Positions 10,968 through 23,963 of a stretch of 64,000 nt of DNA are shown one piece after another (positions within the stretch are counted from its first letter, which is position 1; every line of letters begins with the position of its first letter). Below the pieces are notes generated by a model. That model saw nothing but the letters and a program-made list of their open reading frames with translations. It made no database searches and had not been told where the DNA came from. The DNA is taken from positions 2,976,001 to 3,040,000 of the forward strand of contig JAVFKD010000016.1 in assembly GCA_036429605.1 (NCBI GenBank). The letters run 5' to 3'. Both the position numbers and the translations under genes were made by a program. The DNA is from Cladobotryum mycophilum (Eukaryota; Ascomycota; Sordariomycetes; Hypocreales; Hypocreaceae).

Positions 10968-13900
10968 GATGAGACAACGTGGAGAGTGGGACGCTCTCTC
11001 GATAATGAAAAAGTGCTAACCTAGAGCTACCCGCTCGTCTGTCGTCAGTCGTTTAGCGTATTACGTGATAAGGCTCCTTCAAGTAGGTAAGCAAGTAAGT
11101 AATGGTTGTGTTTTAAATAATGCTTTCTTGTTGTTGTCAACGACAGAAAAATAAATCAAAGTTTATGACGGAGAAGAACGATAGATGAAGCCGCCTTATT
11201 GAGGCAGCTTTTTGAGGCAGTGCCGCAATCAACTTAACTCGCAGCGATTTGAGGAGGATGACATGACATCACGTGGTACATGGATGCCTAGCACATCTTG
11301 CTTTTCCACAGAGCCAGCCTGTCTGTTTATTATTGCCTGGAACAGCCTCAGCTGAAGCTTTCCAACATTCTTCGGGCGAATTACACTCGAGTTTTCCGAA
11401 CTAGCTTCACAAGAGGCTGCTAAACATTGTCCTCGACATTCTATCTTAGGTTTTCGGCGAGGCAGAGTAGCTTATTTTTACCGCACATGGCAACGGGACT
11501 GTGTGCCTCATGTCAGAGAAGACAAGATACCAAGTAGCTATAAGCAAAATGAACAGTGCAGCTAGGTGGGTCTTGGAGTTTCCATGCCTCAAAAGGATGA
11601 AAAGAAATTTCAACTTTGAAAAAGAAAACTCGATTAAATCACTCGTGACAGAGTCCGTCCATCACATGGTGTTGCGGCCCAGGCAAAGAAGACACATAAG
11701 CAAACGAGCCCCCAGAAGATTGGGCAACGCCAAGTTACTCGTCTCCCAAAAATAATGCGATGCGACACCAAATGTGGGAATAAGGCATATAAGTAGACGG
11801 GCAACAATGCAGTAACGGGAGCCCGACCAGATCCTGCTATTCTTCAACCTATGACTCGCTCACCGATACCGGTCCATTCGTTTTGAAGTGGCTTGCTTGG
11901 AAGCTGAGTAAAAGGCCCCATGGATCGCTGAAGATCTGATGCAAGGTCGAGCCCAACCTCGCCTATTGCAAGATACTTGTACATCCAGGGCAAAAGTAGT
12001 GAGTGGTAGTGGTAGCAACGAGATTCGGTGCTGACTGCAAGTGAGAATTTATGACTTTGCATGACAGGTTCTGACACCTGCCGACTTGGTCGTAAGACGC
12101 ACGTTATCTTGATACTCTTCTCAGACATCAGCAGTTTTGCCAATGACCGAAACAGGAAATGTACATTCATCGAGAACAGATACCGAAAACAGCCCACAAC
12201 ATAGCAATGCAGTGTCAAACGAGCACAGACATCGTGGTGGCCCTTTAGGGTGTGGCAACAAGCTTCTCTACCCTCTGTGGGGTATCGTGCGTGTGTACAT
12301 ACATTCATACTCCATAAAGCGCCCTTGAGGCTATCATGCATCTAATTTGGTGCCAAGACGGCTGTGTCATGGCAATGCAGCAACACCGTTGCGAGGATCC
12401 GTGAGACCTTCAAAGCAAACACCTTGCAAAACCCACCGATGACAAGTCCATGGACAGTGCTGACTGTCATCAATTTTCTTCCCCTCCGTTATCCTCAGCC
12501 GTTCATGAGAACGGTTCTGCGTGCTATCGGTGGACACCATGCAGAAGCTGCTACGCCAAAAATGTCATTGATGGATGGAATGGAGTTGGGCGACTAATAA
12601 GAGGGTCCTAGGCAACCACATTAAAAAATTTTCATTTGCCAGCTCCAAGACCATTGACTGTTGGAATTCGGAGCCCAACAACCTGGCAGAAAAAGAAAAA
12701 AACCAACCTAATCCATATCAATGAATCCTACCTGACCAATCCAGTGATTGTCATGGGAAGCTTTCTCTCATGTCGGAGACGAGGTCGGCAACTTGGCAAG
12801 GACCGTCCTGACGGGATCTTGGGATCTCCGAGATGAACGGAGGTCTCTTTAAAATTTCGGCAAGGTCAGCAGGACACATGACCCCATCCTTGAACAAGGG
12901 GATTGCTTTTCATTCGCACCATATACATGTACTTGTAATTAATACCCGAACCTACCACAAGAGCCGTCTTGTAACTTGTTGGTGGTGGCTTCTAACCCCC
13001 CGACACAGCCTTGTCGCCATTCAGTCAGAAACGTGGGGAGCCGCGTTGCCGGGACTCGCCTCCGTTTTCCGGCCCCCTTGGAATGGGCCATCTCAATCTC
13101 TCGACAGGTCATGCGGACATGCTGAAATTTTTCGGTCTAAGATTTCTGGGGGCTGCTCGCTAGACCCTGTGTGTAGGACCAGGGGAGCATGGGCCATTTG
13201 CGCTTGCTACGAGTAAGTAAACTCGGTAGCATGGTTGGCATAGTGTTTGACTCGGTAGATATAGCTTATTACTTTCTGATGATGAACGATTTGGGACGGT
13301 TGAACTGGTGGAATAAGCTTCACCTCATCTTACAAAATGCCCGTAGCGTACTCATTCTTGATACAACAACCTGTTAGCATTTCTTGTGATGGCAGCGTTT
13401 TGGCTCTCTACCGCCAGCCACGTAACAGTTTGATACCAGGGCTCTTTTATGCTTGTTATTAACATGTTTCGAAGGACCGAGACATGCGCCAGTTGAATCC
13501 ATCTTTGGCCGTACTAACCCGCCTCTTCAAATATGACACTTTGCTTCAGTAAGTACGGAGAGAGCAGCTTTGCACTGCAAAAAAAGAAAAGAAAAAAAGG
13601 GGGCGTGTGTGTCGTATTGTTCCATGTTCCTGGGAGATCTCAGAGTGACACTAGCAAGGGTAAGCTAAGGGGGAGCTCCAAACAACCTTATTACAAAACC
13701 CACCATACCAAACCCCCGAAATAGACTGTGCAGCAAGAACGCTTGCGTGGCCCCGTCACGGGAAAACGGTACCAGGGGGTGCCATAGTCTTGGCGTCGTA
13801 ACGGTAGAAAGTGTCCCCACGCGGTGAGCTCACCGTGGAGAGCCCGGAGACGACGGGAAGGGAAAACAAAATTTAGGGTTCACAGATCTGGAGAAAGGAT

Positions 13901-16730
13901 TAGCGGAACAGAGACAAAACGAGGGCCTTGCCATTTTTGGTTACGTCTCGTGACACCTCGACAGTAAGAACAGTTGTCCTTTTGTCCCGTGGTGAGATGA
14001 CGGTGCCCGGCGATCCTCCTACACCTATCCTGACAAACAGAGGGAAAAGTCTCTGCGTAATTCCCATTCTCATATCACGAGGAGCCTCAGATGAGACTGG
14101 ATATTGATTCCGAAGGTGAGCTGCGTCGAATACCGGACACGGAGACGGCGTGTCGTGGAAGTGGCCATGCGCGCAATGTCAGTTCCGCGCCGAGATCGCT
14201 TACACGGCAGCTAATGCGGTAGCCAAGGCAAAACAGATATTCGTTTCGCACTTGTTGCTGTTGTGAGTTACACCGCATCTCCTCTGCTGCGTTACGGCGC
14301 ATTGCCTAAGTCCTAGGGCTATATGCTTGCATTAGCCGATGTCTCCTCACGGATCCTTGGGGGTGCTCAACAAACAAAACATGTCACCACCACTCTGAAC
14401 AAAGAAGAGGCCGGGGCAGTCTTCAAGTGCCAGTCAGCCAGGTGCATGGCCCCCTCGTTCATGTCTAGGCAGACGTATTTCAGGGTTCTATCCAAGCTCC
14501 ACGGTATGTAGTATGTGCAGCACAGGGCATTGGGCTCCGCAGCATGCGCTATTGTTGAAAAGTCCGGACCAGTCCAGTTGGGCGTCCATCTGGCTGATCG
14601 ACGACGGGTCTGATTTTTTTTTCCAGACGGTCCTGAGCGTTTTGCCCCTCCTTCACCCTACCTTTTGCTAGCCCGGCAGCAATGTTGGTGTGCCGTGCTT
14701 CCAGAAGCCGATGCAGAAGGCTAGCAGGGTAGGATGCAGCATGCGTCGTGCGCGTGGGGGTAAGCTGGCTTGGCCGGTACCCAACGCCATGAGAGCGAAG
14801 AGTGTGAATCCCACTTTGTAATTCATTTCTGTGAAGCAAACGTGTTCGGAAGCCAGCCACATGTCGTCGTTGACAAAGCTCTTATCGGACTGCTGGGCAC
14901 CGTTGCGAATTGGGTATTTCCACGGCCTGACCCCGCGATGGCCGCGCATGCGTCGGTGTCCAAAATCCTGCAGAGTCGGGTCAGAATGATTTGTAGCCAT
15001 GCGTTCTTTGTAACCCCCGGGTCGATATCGCGGTGTCAATTGGTTTAAATCGTATGCACCTGGATGGATTGCAAGTGTCAAAGATATTGGGAATTGACAA
15101 CATCTTTGTTGAGTCCAGTCACATTGCTTGCTACTTCGTTCATGCGATGCAACTGCATGTCCACACAATCTGTAGGATGAATGGAGTCTTTGTTCGGGTT
15201 GTTGTATTTGTTGAGCCTGAAGCGCCCGCAGTTGCTCTTCAATCTTTCCGCTGTCCACTCCTTCCCTTTGGGATTTTTTTGGGATGGGAGGGCAGGAAGG
15301 CAGGAACAGCCCATCCATCATGTCTCCATCTTGGGAAAATGAGCCGAAAGACAGGGCGTAGGCACACACACACACTCCTGTCCAAGCAAGATCCAGCATC
15401 TGTTCATCTCGCCCTGTAAAATCTCCAATCTTCAACGTGTTGACTATTTTCAGCGGTGATGAGCCTGTTCATCTCCAACCACGGCATATGCAGTGTTCTC
15501 GTTTCACCATGACCTCGCCTCGTTTTGTTTCGAATATCTGGCTGACTGCTTATCTGTCTCTCTTATTCATACCCTATTGTGCTCCGCATCACCTTGAAAA
15601 ATTCCCTACGATACCTCGCGGGCCACCAGATGCTGCTTGCTTGCGCCAAGACGTATTTGGTAGCGCCACATCTCATCATGCATCAGCCAGGAACCACGAT
15701 GATGAGCTCCCAAAGCTCTGTCCAGCTTACCCCCACGTCATCTGAGAGTATGTACTCCGTATGGGAACATGCAAAGAGCCCCTCGTTTGTCTAACAAAGT
15801 GAAGGGAAGAAAAAAGTCGCTAGGATGGCAAGCTGATTTCCAAGACCTCCAGACTCCCCGCCAACTAAAGAGTTCTCCGAAACGTACGTGCCCAGCTGCT
15901 ACCCGCCCAGCATTGGCGCACAAAGAGTCCTTCTGAATTTTAACTTGCTTTCAGATCTTAGGTCCTCCTGGTTGACCGCCATGAATGCCAATCCATCCTG
16001 GGCATGCGGTCATGCGAGTGCACGGCGCGCCGTCTCCGTGAGCATTGCAGCGTGTTACGGATGCCGCAAAAACACATAGCTCACAGCTCGGTAGCGAAGC
16101 GATATCGGTCCCACTCCCTCTTTAAACTTAAGAGTTGTCATCGGGTAGGAAGACATTGGTCTGGATGGAACCGTTTGACGCCAACCTCGTCTTTTGTTTA
16201 CCACCATCTTCTTGCCAACCCTCCATTACGAGACGCTTCTTCGTAAAGCAATCAATAGGAATTTACACCAGCAAGACCGAGCTCCTGGCAACTGCCCATT
16301 GTTTTCACAGACACAGTTGCGCGGCACTCCATACAAACTAGCCCTCGTCCCGTTCTTCCCGCGCCATAGGTCAGCTGAGACAAGCCGTCTTTTTGCGCCT
16401 CCGTAAATCGGGGAATGCTGGGTCATCCCTCGTATGTTGAGAAAGAAGGATTTTCTTTTTGGACTTCCCTTCCTTGTTCGGGAATATGCTCTGTTTGTGT
16501 CTTTCTTGGGCCCCCTGAACATTTTTGTTCTGTGTCAGTGGTTCTGTTCTCAGTTGTGTGAGACACAAGGTGGAGAGTTTCTGGCCTGTTAATCTGATTG
16601 CAGAAATTATTCCAGGTGGTCGCTAGCACTGACCCCAGTTCGAATCCACCCTGGCACGTCTGATCCGACGCCGTAGGCAGATCTGTGACTCTAATCTTGG
16701 ACCAGAAGAGACCAGACCATTCGGTGTCTG

Positions 16731-16754
16731 TTTTTTTTTTTTTTTTTTTTTTTT
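16731..16754. repeat. Poly-T tract (24)
   Basis: An uninterrupted run of 24 T. On the minus strand it is a poly-A, so a decayed retroposed sequence is possible, but I found no flanking duplication. Confidence 0.9.
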
Positions 16755-17526
16755 GCCACACCACCACGTTGCTCTGCCCCAAAAACTTGACAGATTTTTC
16801 GCATATCTCAACCAGTTCTAATACTATCCGACATGGTTGAGGAGGAGGTCCGCGATCTGCGTAGGACAAAAAAAGCGTAACTCCGCAGTAGCAGATGGGG
16901 AGGGCAGCCGAATAATCTTGGGACAGAGACAGACTGATATTCAATCGTCTCATATTTCTTTTCAATTGAGGTTTAAGTGGGTACGAATGTACCTCTTTTC
17001 TATGAAGACAATTTTATAGCAATCCATCTAACAGCAAGTATGGTATAACATGTAAAACAACATACCACTAACTTTTATATGTGGTCACTAGCAACCATCA
17101 GCCAAGGGGACAAAAGAATAAGTCATACCATGCACTTCACATTTCATATCTCATATCAACCATGATCGACATGATCCATACTATGCCTTGAAGAAAAGCT
17201 GGGTCCCGGTCAGATCCCGAATCCCCGTAGAGCAAGAATCGGCATCACCTTTCGTCACACGTCCATAAAAATTTCCACTAAATACATCATCTCAACCGCC
17301 ACCAAGAGTCTGCGGAACGGCTTAAACGGTAAAGATGGACTTTTCCCTTTTCTCGTCCAAGAAAAAAAAGAGGAAGAAGGAAAAAAAGATTTTTTCTTGG
17401 CAACCCCCTTCTCATTGCCTCTCACCCCCTGGCTCGGGAGGTTGGCCCCCGACAGGCTACCCTTGCTAGAACACTGCCACAGCCTCTCGGCGCCCGGGTT
17501 CCCCAAATTTGTTGTTGAGCTGACTC

Positions 17527-17553
17527 TGGTGGTGGTGGTGGTGGTGGTGGTGG
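17527..17553. repeat. (GGT)n microsatellite
   Basis: About nine uninterrupted GGT units in non-coding sequence. Confidence 0.95.
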
Positions 17554-18149
17554 TTGTTTAATAATAATATCAAATTTGCAGAGGGCAGATTAGTGCCTCG
17601 AACCACCGAAGGGGAATGTATTTTTTCTTCTTCTTTCTTCTGGCCCTCGCAAATCTCTTCTGGGTTCCAGGTCTTGTTTGCCGGACATCCCGCCACACTA
17701 ACCTTTTAGTGCATGCAGTAGCCGCCTAAATGAACCCACGCACACCATCGTTGTGCCCCCGACCCAGATTCATGCCCACTAAACGAACCCCCTGTAAAGT
17801 GCCCCCAGCAGGAGGGCCCAAAGGGATCCAGCAACTCCATCCCCTGTAGCCCCTCCCCCTTCATGCTGTCTCTAGGGCTCTCGACACCCCCAAGCGGTGC
17901 CCAGCGGAGCCACTCACCCCCAGCTTGCAGGCCCTGCACATCCATGGATCTATCCACATCCATTTTCACTAAGGCATCGCTTGGCGCGTTCACTCTCCTT
18001 GGTTCTAGACCCCCACATCATAACTTTTGCCCCAGGCAAATTTCTTATATCAATCCTCCTCGACGGCCTTGAGCAGCTGGCATTCTTTCTCTCCGCATAC
18101 CATTCATCCCTTCAAACAATAACAAAGCAAACAAACAGATACTTCTCCG

Positions 18150-18325
18150 TACAAAGAGGGTATTTAGTCTCTTCAATTGTCCCTCAATTCCTGCTTCTTC
18201 GTCCCTCTCCATCTCCTCCTTTTCCCATCAAACGAAAAAAGGACCTTCATCTTCCTCCAAACATAAACAAACAAATCCTCTCCTCCCACACACATCTTCT
18301 TCAATCCTCTTTAATACCAGTCAAA
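18150..18325 (+). promoter_or_regulatory. Pyrimidine-rich leader of the SDR gene
   Basis: The 175 bases before the ATG are dominated by C and T tracts with short A runs (e.g. ctccatctcctccttttccc) and no upstream ATG close to the start. Such leaders are typical of strongly expressed fungal genes. The transcription start itself cannot be placed. Confidence 0.5.
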
Positions 18326-19417
18326 ATGTCTTTCCCCGCCCGAAACATGTTGCGCCTCACCCGCGCTGTCAACTTCTCTCGCGTTGCTGCTCCCAGCAAC
18401 ACCGTCCGCTTCTTCTCCGCCACCCGCTCCAACCGCGTTACCGACACCGCCAACAAGCAGAGCGTTGTCCGCGAGAAGGAGGTCCCCATCACCGTCTACG
18501 GCTCTGGCCACGGTGACAAGCAGACCCTCCAGGTCCCTGAGAGCGCTGCCAAGGTTCCCTTCGACAGCCCTGCCCCTCCCGTCGAGCACGACGAGGTTCA
18601 GCCCCTGAACAAGAAGATCTACGATGGTCTTCCCCACACCCTCAAGAACATGACCGTCCAGGGCAAGGTCATCATCATCACTGGTGGTGCTCGTGGTCTC
18701 GGCAACCACATGGCCCGTGCATGCGCTGAGGCTGGTGCCAAGGCCATTGTCATCTTCGATGCCAACCAGGAGCTCGGAGACGCGTCTGCTGCCGAGCTCC
18801 ACCAGAAGTCTGGTGGTCTCCCTGTCTCCTTCTTCAAGGTCGATGTCCGTGATGGTGCTGCCATCAACGCTGCCGTCGACTCCGTTGTTGAGATGTACGG
18901 TGCCCCTGATGTCCTTGTCAACGCCGCTGGTATTGCCGACTCCAACATCAAGGCCGAGACCTACGACCCTGCCATGTTCCGTCGTCTCATCGACATCAAC
19001 TTGACTGGTTCTTTCCTCATGTCCCAAGCTGTTGGCCGCTCCATGATGGCCGCTGGCAAGCCCGGTAGCTTGATCCTGGTTGCCTCCATGTCTGGCTCCA
19101 TTGTCAACTACCCCCAGGAGCAGTCCTGCTACAACGCCTCCAAGGCCGGTGTCATCCAGTTCGCCAAGTCCATTGGTGCTGAGTGGGCCAAGTACAACAT
19201 TCGTGTCAACTGCATCTCCCCTGGCTACATGGACACCGCTCTTAACCGTGTCCCTGCCCTTGAGGCCCAGAAGAAGATCTGGAAGTCCCTCACTCCCCAG
19301 AACCGTCTCGGAAACGTCGATGAGCTCAACGGCCTCTGCGTCTTCCTTGCTTCTGACTCTTCCAGCTTCATGACTGGTTCCAACGTCATCATTGACGGTG
19401 GTTACTCTTGCTACTAA
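18326..19417 (+). CDS. Mitochondrial-type short-chain dehydrogenase (D-arabinitol 2-dehydrogenase/sorbose reductase-like)
   Basis: A single-exon gene of 363 residues. The N-terminus is Arg/Ser/Ala-rich and lacks acids (SFPARNMLRLTRAVNF, then VRFFSATRS), which fits a mitochondrial presequence. The Rossmann fold follows: TGGARGLG (T119) for NAD(P), NAAG, catalytic Ser256, Tyr269 and Lys273 in YNASK, and the C-terminal NVIIDGGYSCY. The closest family is the polyol/ketose SDR group (arabinitol and mannitol dehydrogenases, sorbose reductase); the exact substrate cannot be read from sequence. Codons end almost always in C (or T), far more biased than neighbouring genes, implying high expression. 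That bias also opens a spurious 377-codon antisense frame. The start follows tcaaaATGtc. An upstream in-frame ATG at 17897 is rejected because the presequence begins here. Confidence 0.9.
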   Translation: MSFPARNMLRLTRAVNFSRVAAPSNTVRFFSATRSNRVTDTANKQSVVREKEVPITVYGSGHGDKQTLQVPESAAKVPFDSPAPPVEHDEVQPLNKKIYDGLPHTLKNMTVQGKVIIITGGARGLGNHMARACAEAGAKAIVIFDANQELGDASAAELHQKSGGLPVSFFKVDVRDGAAINAAVDSVVEMYGAPDVLVNAAGIADSNIKAETYDPAMFRRLIDINLTGSFLMSQAVGRSMMAAGKPGSLILVASMSGSIVNYPQEQSCYNASKAGVIQFAKSIGAEWAKYNIRVNCISPGYMDTALNRVPALEAQKKIWKSLTPQNRLGNVDELNGLCVFLASDSSSFMTGSNVIIDGGYSCY

Positions 19418-20853
19418 GTGCATCAACCTCCCTTTCCACATCACCTAATGCATGGAAGACACTCGCACTTCCATGGCCTTGAATACAAAGGGCATCGGAG
19501 GTTTCGGGAAGCACGAAACCATAATCGAACGCGATTTTGGCATAACAGAATCTTGGACTAGCTGCAGAACGCAGAGTCTTTGGAACTAAAAGGGGGTTTG
19601 AATACGGCATTGCAGAGCCTTTTTCTCATTTTGCAATACTTGTTTTTTATTGTCGCCAGACGCAGTGATTTTTTCTTTTCATATGCTTGGAGTTCAGGGT
19701 TTGATGTCTACTGGCGAGGGGCCAGAGATGCATAGAGGAAATAGACGTCGTACGCGATGAGAGGATAGAGAGATTTACATGAATGCCCTCGAAGCTTCAT
19801 ATGAGCCTAGAGGAACAAAACATTAATGGATGGCCTATGGCCTGTTACTATTTACATTTGCTCCTGTTGTCTGCATGTGTGTGTGAATGCCTTGTGATTA
19901 ATTTAGTCTTTTCTACTTGGGCTACTATGTCCATTGCAACAAATGATTGTAAATATCGCAACCTGTAGTCCTCAACTTTGTATTATTCTAGGTGGTGTTA
20001 AGAATTCGGAACCTTAACACCGGCTCATGTCCCTTGACCTCAACTCTCATCCCTGCCATGCCAATCTACATACAGACGATTCTTCACCACAGACAGATCA
20101 AAGACATGCAACACCCCATAAAGCTTGCAGACCACACCACAGAACGCGTACAGAAAGCAAAGAAGACTACCCCCTTTTTTTCCTTTTTATAAAAAAAAAG
20201 ATCATATTTGAGATCTCTTTCTCACGATATGAAAACATTCTTCTTCCCATTTGGAAGATGAATCCTACATTCCCCTTACATTCTTAGCGGAACTTTGCAT
20301 CATGGACTTATCAAGACCGCAGCAAATCGATATGTGATTACCGCAAGTGCCTAACGAATTGACATTGCCAATGCGTCATAACATCCACAAAAATCTTTCT
20401 CAGTATAACTAGGATCGCAAATTGTACATAATACCTAATGAGGTGGGCGCCAGGGATATTCCATTTACCAGGCCATCCCCAGTCCTCCAAACAAATAATG
20501 TTCACTCTCGAGTGCAAGGTACCGCACTCACGTCTCTCTATATACAAAGAAAATTCCCCACCAAAGAAACGAAGAGTCTTTTTACTATTTATGAATAGTA
20601 AAAGAAATAAAGCTTCATTATAATCGTCGCTAGTAGGTAATGGTATCATGCCCTAGGGCTTTCTCTAGAGCAGACGGCTTTCAAAACTGCCGGTATGCTA
20701 GACATGGTCTCTAAGCAGCCCCTTTAAAATCGCAAGGCCCTAGATTTCAACTCCGTGTTGTGAACACGGCAAGGTACAGAAATACGACCCTGATACATGG
20801 CTCCCGGCATAAAGCTCAATTTCATTCAAGGTGAGGCCTAACTCGTGGGGTGT
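19418..20853. other. Intergenic between convergent genes, nothing seen
   Basis: 3' flanks of the SDR gene and the PAK kinase. Short frames on both strands have no features. Confidence 0.55.
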
Positions 20854-23627
20854 TTAACCCTTGCGAGCCTTTTCTTGGGCCCTCTGTTCTCGAGCAGCCC
20901 GAACTAATGGTGATAACTGTGACAAATCGACACATTGCTTCATAAATTCATGCTGTTCAAATGTTAGCGAGAATTCTTCCAATGCAAAGGCGAAACCCTT
21001 ACTCTAAGTAAATCATGTGCACTCGCTCGCTTCTCGGGATCCACCTTCAACGCAAAGTACAAGAAATCTTTGAATACCGGGGAAAGGTCTTCCTCATTTT
21101 TGATTTGTGGCGTCCCGTTGGTAGCAATCAGCCACAGAGCACGAAGCGGCGACTCGGTCAGGTATGGTGGTTCTCCCTCAATCATTTCAATCGCCATGAT
21201 GCCAAGGGACCAGATATCGACTTTGCGGCCATACTCTTTTCGAGTGACTACTTCAGGCGCCATCCAGTAAGGGGTTCCCACCATGGTTGTCCGTTTGTTC
21301 TGTGCCTCGTTGATTGTAGCGCAGAAACCGAAATCGGCTAGATGAGGTTAGTATAAAAGCATAAGAGAACTTCAAATCTTTGGAGTCGCGTACTTAGCTT
21401 GATGTTGCCCTCATTAGACAAGAGAATATTGTCTGACTTGATATCCCGATGAATAACGCCCTTGGAATGCAAATGCTGAAGACCCTTCAATGTTTCTCTG
21501 CAAACAGAAGCAATTTGTCCCTCGGTCATGATGTTGAAAGTAACGACATCTGTTAGACTGCCTCCTTCCATGAACTCCATAACGACCCACAGCTCACCTC
21601 CGCAGAGGTAGCTGTCAATAAAGTTGACAATGTTGGGATGAGAGCTGTCCTTCATAACCAAAATCTCGTTGATAATAAGGTCCTTCTTTGGCTGTTGCTC
21701 GAGGTTCATTTGCTTGATAGCGACCAATCGGTTGGTTCCTCTTTCGTGACCTGTGTAGACGCCACCAGAAGCACCTTGTCCAATCTTCGTGAAGCCCCTG
21801 AAGATCTCTCGAGGGTCGCCCTCGCTACAAATTCGCTTGAGTGACGCAACCACATCAAGTCCGTTCGGCTGGCGAGTTCGCTGTCTGGGTCTTGCTCCGG
21901 CAGAAGCACCTGGACTGACTTGCTGACGGGGAGTAGTCTGGCCATTTGCCTCGGGCGCTCGTGCATAATTGGCTGCGGCATGTGCAACAGTGGGGACGGC
22001 GGCAGCAGGAGCAGCAGCATGTGGTACCTGTCGTTTGCTTGGAGTACGGCCAAGTTGACCTGACATGGCTGCCTGTGCTTGTGCCAAGGCCTGCTCCTGT
22101 TGCTGTTGCATCAGCTGCTGCTGATAGGCGGTAGCTTGGGCGGCTTGACTCAGCTGATGAGGCTGCGGGCTGTAACTAGAGGGTCCATTGACGCGCGAGT
22201 TGGATCGTGACCGGTGTTCTTCTGGAAGCATAGGGACATTTTCCTGAGAATGACTATAGTAACCGGGAGACAAGTCGTCAAGGGGTTGGGTCATGCCGAT
22301 ACCAGAATCCTTCGTAGGGTATGCGCTTTGGGGGAGAGGTCTGTTGTTCATGCTGACTGGAGGCTTGGGTGCTGGACGACTAGGAACGATGTCCTTGGCT
22401 GGTGGAGGTCCGAATCCTCTCCCACCAGGAACGGGTGGTGGCGCCCGAGGATTTTCAAAGCTTCCTGTGAGATCAACCGTTAGATGATATCATAAAGGCT
22501 GGGGTTGCATGCATACCTAGATAGTTTGTGGGGTACATATTGGGAGAAGTTGGTGACATGGCGTATTGCCGTGTATCTGGTGCTGGGACATTGTGAAACT
22601 TTTCAAGAACTTGGTCCTCTTGTGGCGTCTCTGTTGTCTCTTTATAAAACTGCAGGATATTAACCATAGTTTGAGGGTTCTCTCTTCGCTCCTTCTCGGT
22701 AATCCCGCTCTCATTGATTAATCGCTGCCACTCCTTTGGGAGACCCTAATGAAAGAAAGAAAAAAAGTTAGCAACTCAGAGCGATGCCTAAGCGATACGT
22801 GGAGCATGAACTGACCGTAAACTGCCCAGTATTGCTATCGTACCCAACATGGGTGACGTGAACTGGGTTCTCAGGCGCAGAGATAACGGGCTTCTTTTGC
22901 GACCCAACCAGACTGTTGACGAAGCCCGAAAAGCCAGTCTTCTTCCGTGAAGGTGGTTTTGGCTCCTTGCCCTCATCCGAGTAGCGCTTCGGGCTCATCA
23001 AGGGAGGTTCTACCACCCTCCCGCCCTGGGGCTTTTCCAACATGGAGGAATCCATGTTGTTGTAGCTCAACGACGATCGAAGGCCCGGTTTGGCCAAGCG
23101 AGGATCGGTGCCGGCCCTGAGGAGCGGAGGGGCGTTCCAACGCTGTGATGATTGCTGTGGTTGGGGGACAGTGGGTTTGGGTTCGATTTGATTCAGGATG
23201 GAGGAGGCGTCAAACGGAGAGCCGATAAGATCGTCAGTTCCTTCCTTGTGTCGAAGCTGACGTTGGTTGGGATCTGAGAGCCTATTTCGGTTTGGGCGAT
23301 AGGGAAAGTTGGAGCTGGAACTAGAGGCACTGAAGTCACCCTGGGCCAGCAACGGCGATGCATTCGATCGTTGAAATGTCGAGGAGTGTTGAAATCGCGG
23401 AGATGAGGAGCCACTGGACGCGTTGTGGATTGATCGAACAGGAGGAGGGGCGCTAGGGGCTCGACGCAGGCTATGGTTACTGCCTTTACTGTCGATGGAT
23501 TGAGCGTCGAAGGAAGAAGGGCCAGCGTCAAAGCCGCCGGATGAACGAGTATAATGGTGGGAGGGGGTCGCTTGATGAGTTTGCGACGCTGGGAATTGCT
23601 ATTGAAAGGCTGGCCCTGGCTGTCCAT
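20854..23627 (-). CDS. PAK-family protein kinase (Ste20/MST20-like) with CRIB domain
   Basis: A Cdc42/Rac effector kinase of the p21-activated family, acting in polarity and MAPK signalling. The five exons are 23627-22816, 22745-22517, 22464-21394, 21337-21003 and 20952-20854. After a basic, Ser-rich N-terminus comes the CRIB motif (ISAPENPVHVTHVGYD...GLPKEW) split by the first intron, then a Gln-rich linker and a kinase domain: GQGASGGVYTG, AIKQMN, HRDIKSDN, DFGFCA across an intron, GTPYWMAPE. The C-terminus ends EKARKG. No pleckstrin-homology domain precedes the CRIB, which favours the Ste20 type over Cla4, although the kinase core resembles both. One frame break lies at the run 23563-23567, between LIKRPPP and HHYTRSSGGFD. 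One added base gives 849 codons including the stop. A CT microsatellite sits in the leader. Confidence 0.9.
23563..23567 (-). other. Apparent -1 frameshift in C run (PAK gene)
   Basis: On the coding strand a C5 run separates LIKRPPP from the protein-like HHYTRSSGGFD in the other frame. One added C restores one reading frame through to the CRIB domain. Confidence 0.6.
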
Positions 23628-23903
23628 GATACGTATTCCAAGGACGCACCCTTACCTAAGAAGGTCTCAGCCTATGATAGAGGATCCTGGTCTTGGGTGC
23701 GGGAGTGGTGTGAGGAAGGGGACAGGCGCAGCCGTCCGCCGTTGTGGACAAACCAATTCAAGCGTCGAAGCAAAATGCGAAACAGTTGACAGACGCCAAA
23801 GAAAAGAGAGAGGAAAAAAGAGAAATAGCCAACAAGTGACCGACAAGGGAAAGAAAAAAGGGTATCACAAGCCGGGGTTTAACTTACGAGCTTGAGCTTT
23901 CTT

Positions 23904-23908
<5 letters not shown>

Positions 23909-23959
<51 letters not shown>
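23909..23959. repeat. (CT)n microsatellite in the PAK kinase leader
   Basis: About 25 uninterrupted CT units, 282 bases upstream of the PAK start; on the gene's strand it reads as GA. Confidence 0.95.

Positions 23960-23963
<4 letters not shown>

Larger units (their letters stand above)
10968..18325. other. 7.3-kb gene-poor block
   Basis: I find no gene with recognisable domains here. The longest open frame (14668-15435, minus, 255 codons) has erratic composition and no homology that I recognise. The block contains a T24 tract (16731-16754), a GGT microsatellite (17527-17553) and one copy each of TACTCCGTA (15753) and TACTTGTAC (11974). Its last 175 bases are the leader of the SDR gene. No convincing tRNA, inverted-repeat transposon or LTR pair was seen by eye. 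Confidence 0.5.

Noticed and set aside
14668..15435. 255-codon minus frame, longest in the 11-18 kb block
   Set aside because: Uneven composition, no recognisable domain, overlapped by open frames on the other strand. It may deserve a homology search but I cannot support it.
16636..16660. tRNA T-loop-like sequence (gttcgaatcc)
   Set aside because: The flanking bases do not form a T stem, and no A box or acceptor stem could be found at the right distance.
16423..16965. 180-codon minus frame containing a Lys run
   Set aside because: It reads through the T24 tract, is low complexity, and has no family resemblance.
18311..19444. 377-codon open frame antisense to the SDR gene
   Set aside because: It mirrors the strongly biased codons of the real gene and has a repetitive Gly/Val/Asp/Thr composition with no domain.
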